Position numbers and translations under genes: made by a program. From the NCBI GenBank assembly GCA_009602735.1, contig WELA01003918.1, positions 353,409 through 373,848 of the forward strand: 20,440 nt of DNA. Direction: 5' to 3'. The DNA comes from Mesotaenium endlicherianum. Its lineage: Eukaryota; Streptophyta; Zygnematophyceae; Zygnematales; Mesotaeniaceae. Below are positions 19,591 to 20,440 of this stretch, in pieces. The notes beneath the pieces were generated by a model. The model was not told the DNA's origin. It saw nothing but the letters and a program-made list of their open reading frames with translations, and made no database searches. Each line of letters begins with the position of its first letter. The first letter of the stretch is position 1.

Positions 19591-20381
19591 NGAGAGAGAG
19601 AGAGAGCGGCAGCCCCCCCGAGCGCCACCAAGCAGAGCCCTGCGACTGGGCTCGCTCAGAGAAGGTGGGGCAGATGAGAGATGTAAGGGCTGGTGAGGCA
19701 GCTCACCTGAGGCGGTGGGGATGGTGATCTCAAAGCAGCCGTCGGGGAGCAGCGTGACTGAGTGCGCGCGCACGGTGGCGTGCGACTGCACCGCGCGCAG
19801 CAGGCGGTCGGCGCCGAAGAGGATGAGCGAGGGCAGCGCGTACACCACCGCCCACTCGCCCGCGTGGAAGAAGAGGAACAGGAAGTAGAGCAGGTACATC
19901 TGCGGAAGCAGCAGCAGCAGCACCGCAGCAGCAGCGGCGGCAGGCTCGTCAGGCTCAGGCTGAGGGCACAGGCACTGTCTCAGGCGTGGGCACGGACTTG
20001 GGCAGGCAGCCCCCTCGAGCCTCCTCCTCTCCCACCGTGCCAACCCTGCTGCTGCCAAAGCCGTCAGATGCATGCATGCAGGCAGGCAGGAAGGAGGCCA
20101 GACATGCTTGTAAGCATGCACGCGTCATGAAGCCTGCGTATTTGGAAGGAAGTTGACATGCATGCACTCAAAGGCAGCCCTGAGGGCAGAAAGAGAAGGA
20201 GGGTGTGGGCGAGGGAAGAGGGGGCAAATGAGCGCCGCAGTCGCACCTGGTGGGTGTAGAAGAAGACTTCGAACGACTTGCGGCGCACGGGGCCCAGCGC
20301 CGTCAGCCACATGGCCAGGCCGATGAACATGTCAATCTCGCCCGCCAGGTTGTTGATGGCATATTTCTGCCACCTCCACGC
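15892..20381 (-). CDS. FRO: FRO copy 2: ferric-chelate reductase paralogue, 5' end outside the window
   Basis: Same family and direction as copy 1. Eight exons are present, equal to exons 6-13: 20381-20247, 19899-19707, 19088-18848, 18688-18590, 18404-18157, 17560-17328, 16809-16689, 16073-15892. They sum to 1452 nt, 483 residues plus stop. The upstream heme-domain and N-terminal exons must lie beyond 20440. It keeps the second heme histidine pair (FFYTHQ and LFFHAG, 13 apart), [16 protein letters not shown], the HHYDH loop and the VLVSGPPSM end. All introns are GT-AG and no stop or frameshift is seen, so it looks functional. All shared exons except exon 12 have exactly the same length as in copy 1, and intron phases agree. 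Divergence suggests specialisation rather than decay, but expression cannot be judged here. Confidence 0.9.
16253..16300. repeat. (TG)n-rich stretch in last intron of FRO copy 2
   Basis: Interrupted TGTGTG/TGCATG array, intronic. The corresponding intron of copy 1 lacks it. Confidence 0.8.
16689..16809 (-). CDS. FRO: FRO copy 2, exon equal to exon 12
   Basis: Polar linker of 40 codons with PVKRKGGSEIEGA and NVHYGSRPKWD; three codons longer than in copy 1. Acceptor GCAG at 16813-16810, donor GTAAGA from 16688. Confidence 0.92.
17328..17560 (-). CDS. FRO: FRO copy 2, exon equal to exon 11
   Basis: C-terminal membrane hairpin with the HHYDH loop. Helices are richer in valine and phenylalanine than in copy 1, and the loop reads ESYAIFPYW against GSHKIVPDW. 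Donor GTACTT from 17327. Confidence 0.94.
18157..18404 (-). CDS. FRO: FRO copy 2, exon equal to exon 10
   Basis: NADPH-binding half-domain, [16 protein letters not shown] and [11 protein letters not shown], 94% identical in residues to copy 1. The donor is GTGGGA from 18156. Confidence 0.94.
18514..18562. repeat. (CAG)n tract in intron after exon 9 of FRO copy 2
   Basis: Interrupted CAG/CTG array shortly after the exon 9 donor. A shorter CAG run sits at the matching place in copy 1 (4740-4755). Other CAG runs lie in introns at 2819-2842, 7739-7757, 17212-17226 and 19909-19935. Confidence 0.85.
18590..18688 (-). CDS. FRO: FRO copy 2, exon equal to exon 9
   Basis: NADPH glycine motif exon ([10 protein letters not shown]). 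Two residues differ from copy 1. As there, donor GTACTT at 18589 competes with a GTCATC site 21 nt downstream in the same frame. Read-through would add YLPLRQL. Confidence 0.9.
18848..19088 (-). CDS. FRO: FRO copy 2, exon equal to exon 8
   Basis: FAD-barrel exon with [11 protein letters not shown] and VEGPYG. Nine of 81 residues differ from copy 1, several of them in the first 15 residues (for example PLDNIF against ALDVVF). The acceptor borders a long CA/CG-rich microsatellite. Confidence 0.95.
19092..19174. repeat. (CA)n/(CGCA)n microsatellite
   Basis: CA and CGCA units in the same intron of copy 2, starting within four bases of the exon 8 acceptor. On the sense strand this is a TG-rich run that replaces the usual polypyrimidine tract. 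Confidence 0.95.
19517..19606. repeat. (GA)n microsatellite with an unresolved base (N at 19591)
   Basis: About 45 uninterrupted GA dinucleotides in the intron between copy 2 exons equal to 7 and 8. The single N lies inside the array, so its true length is uncertain. Confidence 0.97.
19707..19899 (-). CDS. FRO: FRO copy 2, exon equal to exon 7
   Basis: [16 protein letters not shown] opens the exon and supplies the partner heme histidine; it ends CFEITIPTASG before donor GTGAGC. Just 5' of the acceptor lies a CTG-rich tract in the sense strand, also present at the same place in copy 1. Confidence 0.94.
20247..20381 (-). CDS. FRO: FRO copy 2, exon equal to exon 6
   Basis: Forty-five codons with NLAGEI and FEVFFYTHQ, including the first histidine of the second heme pair. 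Acceptor GCAG at 20385-20382, donor GTGCGA from 20246. This is the most 5' exon in the window. Confidence 0.94.
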
Positions 20382-20440
20382 CTGCATGGACGCACGCACA
20401 CACGAGAGTAGGAGAGGGGGGAGAGGGGAAGAAAGGGGGG

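Noticed and set aside
19280..19727. Open frames of 127-138 codons over the GA array.
   Set aside because: They are translations of the (GA)n microsatellite (ER repeats) in an intron.
1..20440. CRISPR arrays, bacterial operons, ribosomal RNA.
   Set aside because: None seen; the repeats are microsatellites, minisatellites or transposon remnants, and genes are spliced eukaryotic ones.

Overview
This is a window of a plant (streptophyte) nuclear genome. The evidence is two intron-rich genes of the plant ferric-chelate reductase family (FRO), GT-AG introns with pyrimidine-rich acceptors, many dinucleotide and CAG/CTG microsatellites, and a degenerate Ty1/copia retrotransposon tail. The high exon count (13 coding exons, against about 8 in the well-known angiosperm FRO genes) and GC-rich exons hint at a non-seed land plant or a charophyte. 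That is inference; the species cannot be read from the sequence.

Layout: 1-1940 is the 3' flank of the first gene, with no recognised gene and one unidentified cysteine-rich open frame. 1941-9475 (minus strand) is a complete, apparently intact FRO-like gene, here called FRO copy 1. I assembled it by hand from 13 exons whose phases all agree, giving 745 codons plus stop. 9476-15891 is a 6.4 kb intergenic region. It holds a 10-bp-period minisatellite (10434-10520), two adjacent diverged repeats with CATGGGG/CCCCATG ends that look like non-autonomous hAT-type elements (10963-11403), long AT-rich DNA, and a frameshifted copia RNase H remnant with a probable 3' LTR (about 14300-15470). 15892-20381 and beyond (minus strand) is FRO copy 2. 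Its last eight exons (homologous to exons 6-13 of copy 1) are present and the 5' exons lie past the right edge.

The two genes are head-to-tail tandem duplicates. Their last stop codons lie about 14 kb apart, every shared intron has the same position and phase, and proteins are about 86% identical over the shared part (counted by eye). Some introns still align in patches. By family knowledge, each protein is a multi-pass membrane flavocytochrome: cytosolic NADPH feeds electrons through FAD and two hemes to a metal (Fe(III) or Cu(II) chelate) on the far side of the membrane. Heme histidines, the FAD motif and the NADPH motifs are visible. The most informative differences between the copies are concentrated in the C-terminal transmembrane hairpin, while the NADPH-binding half is nearly unchanged.
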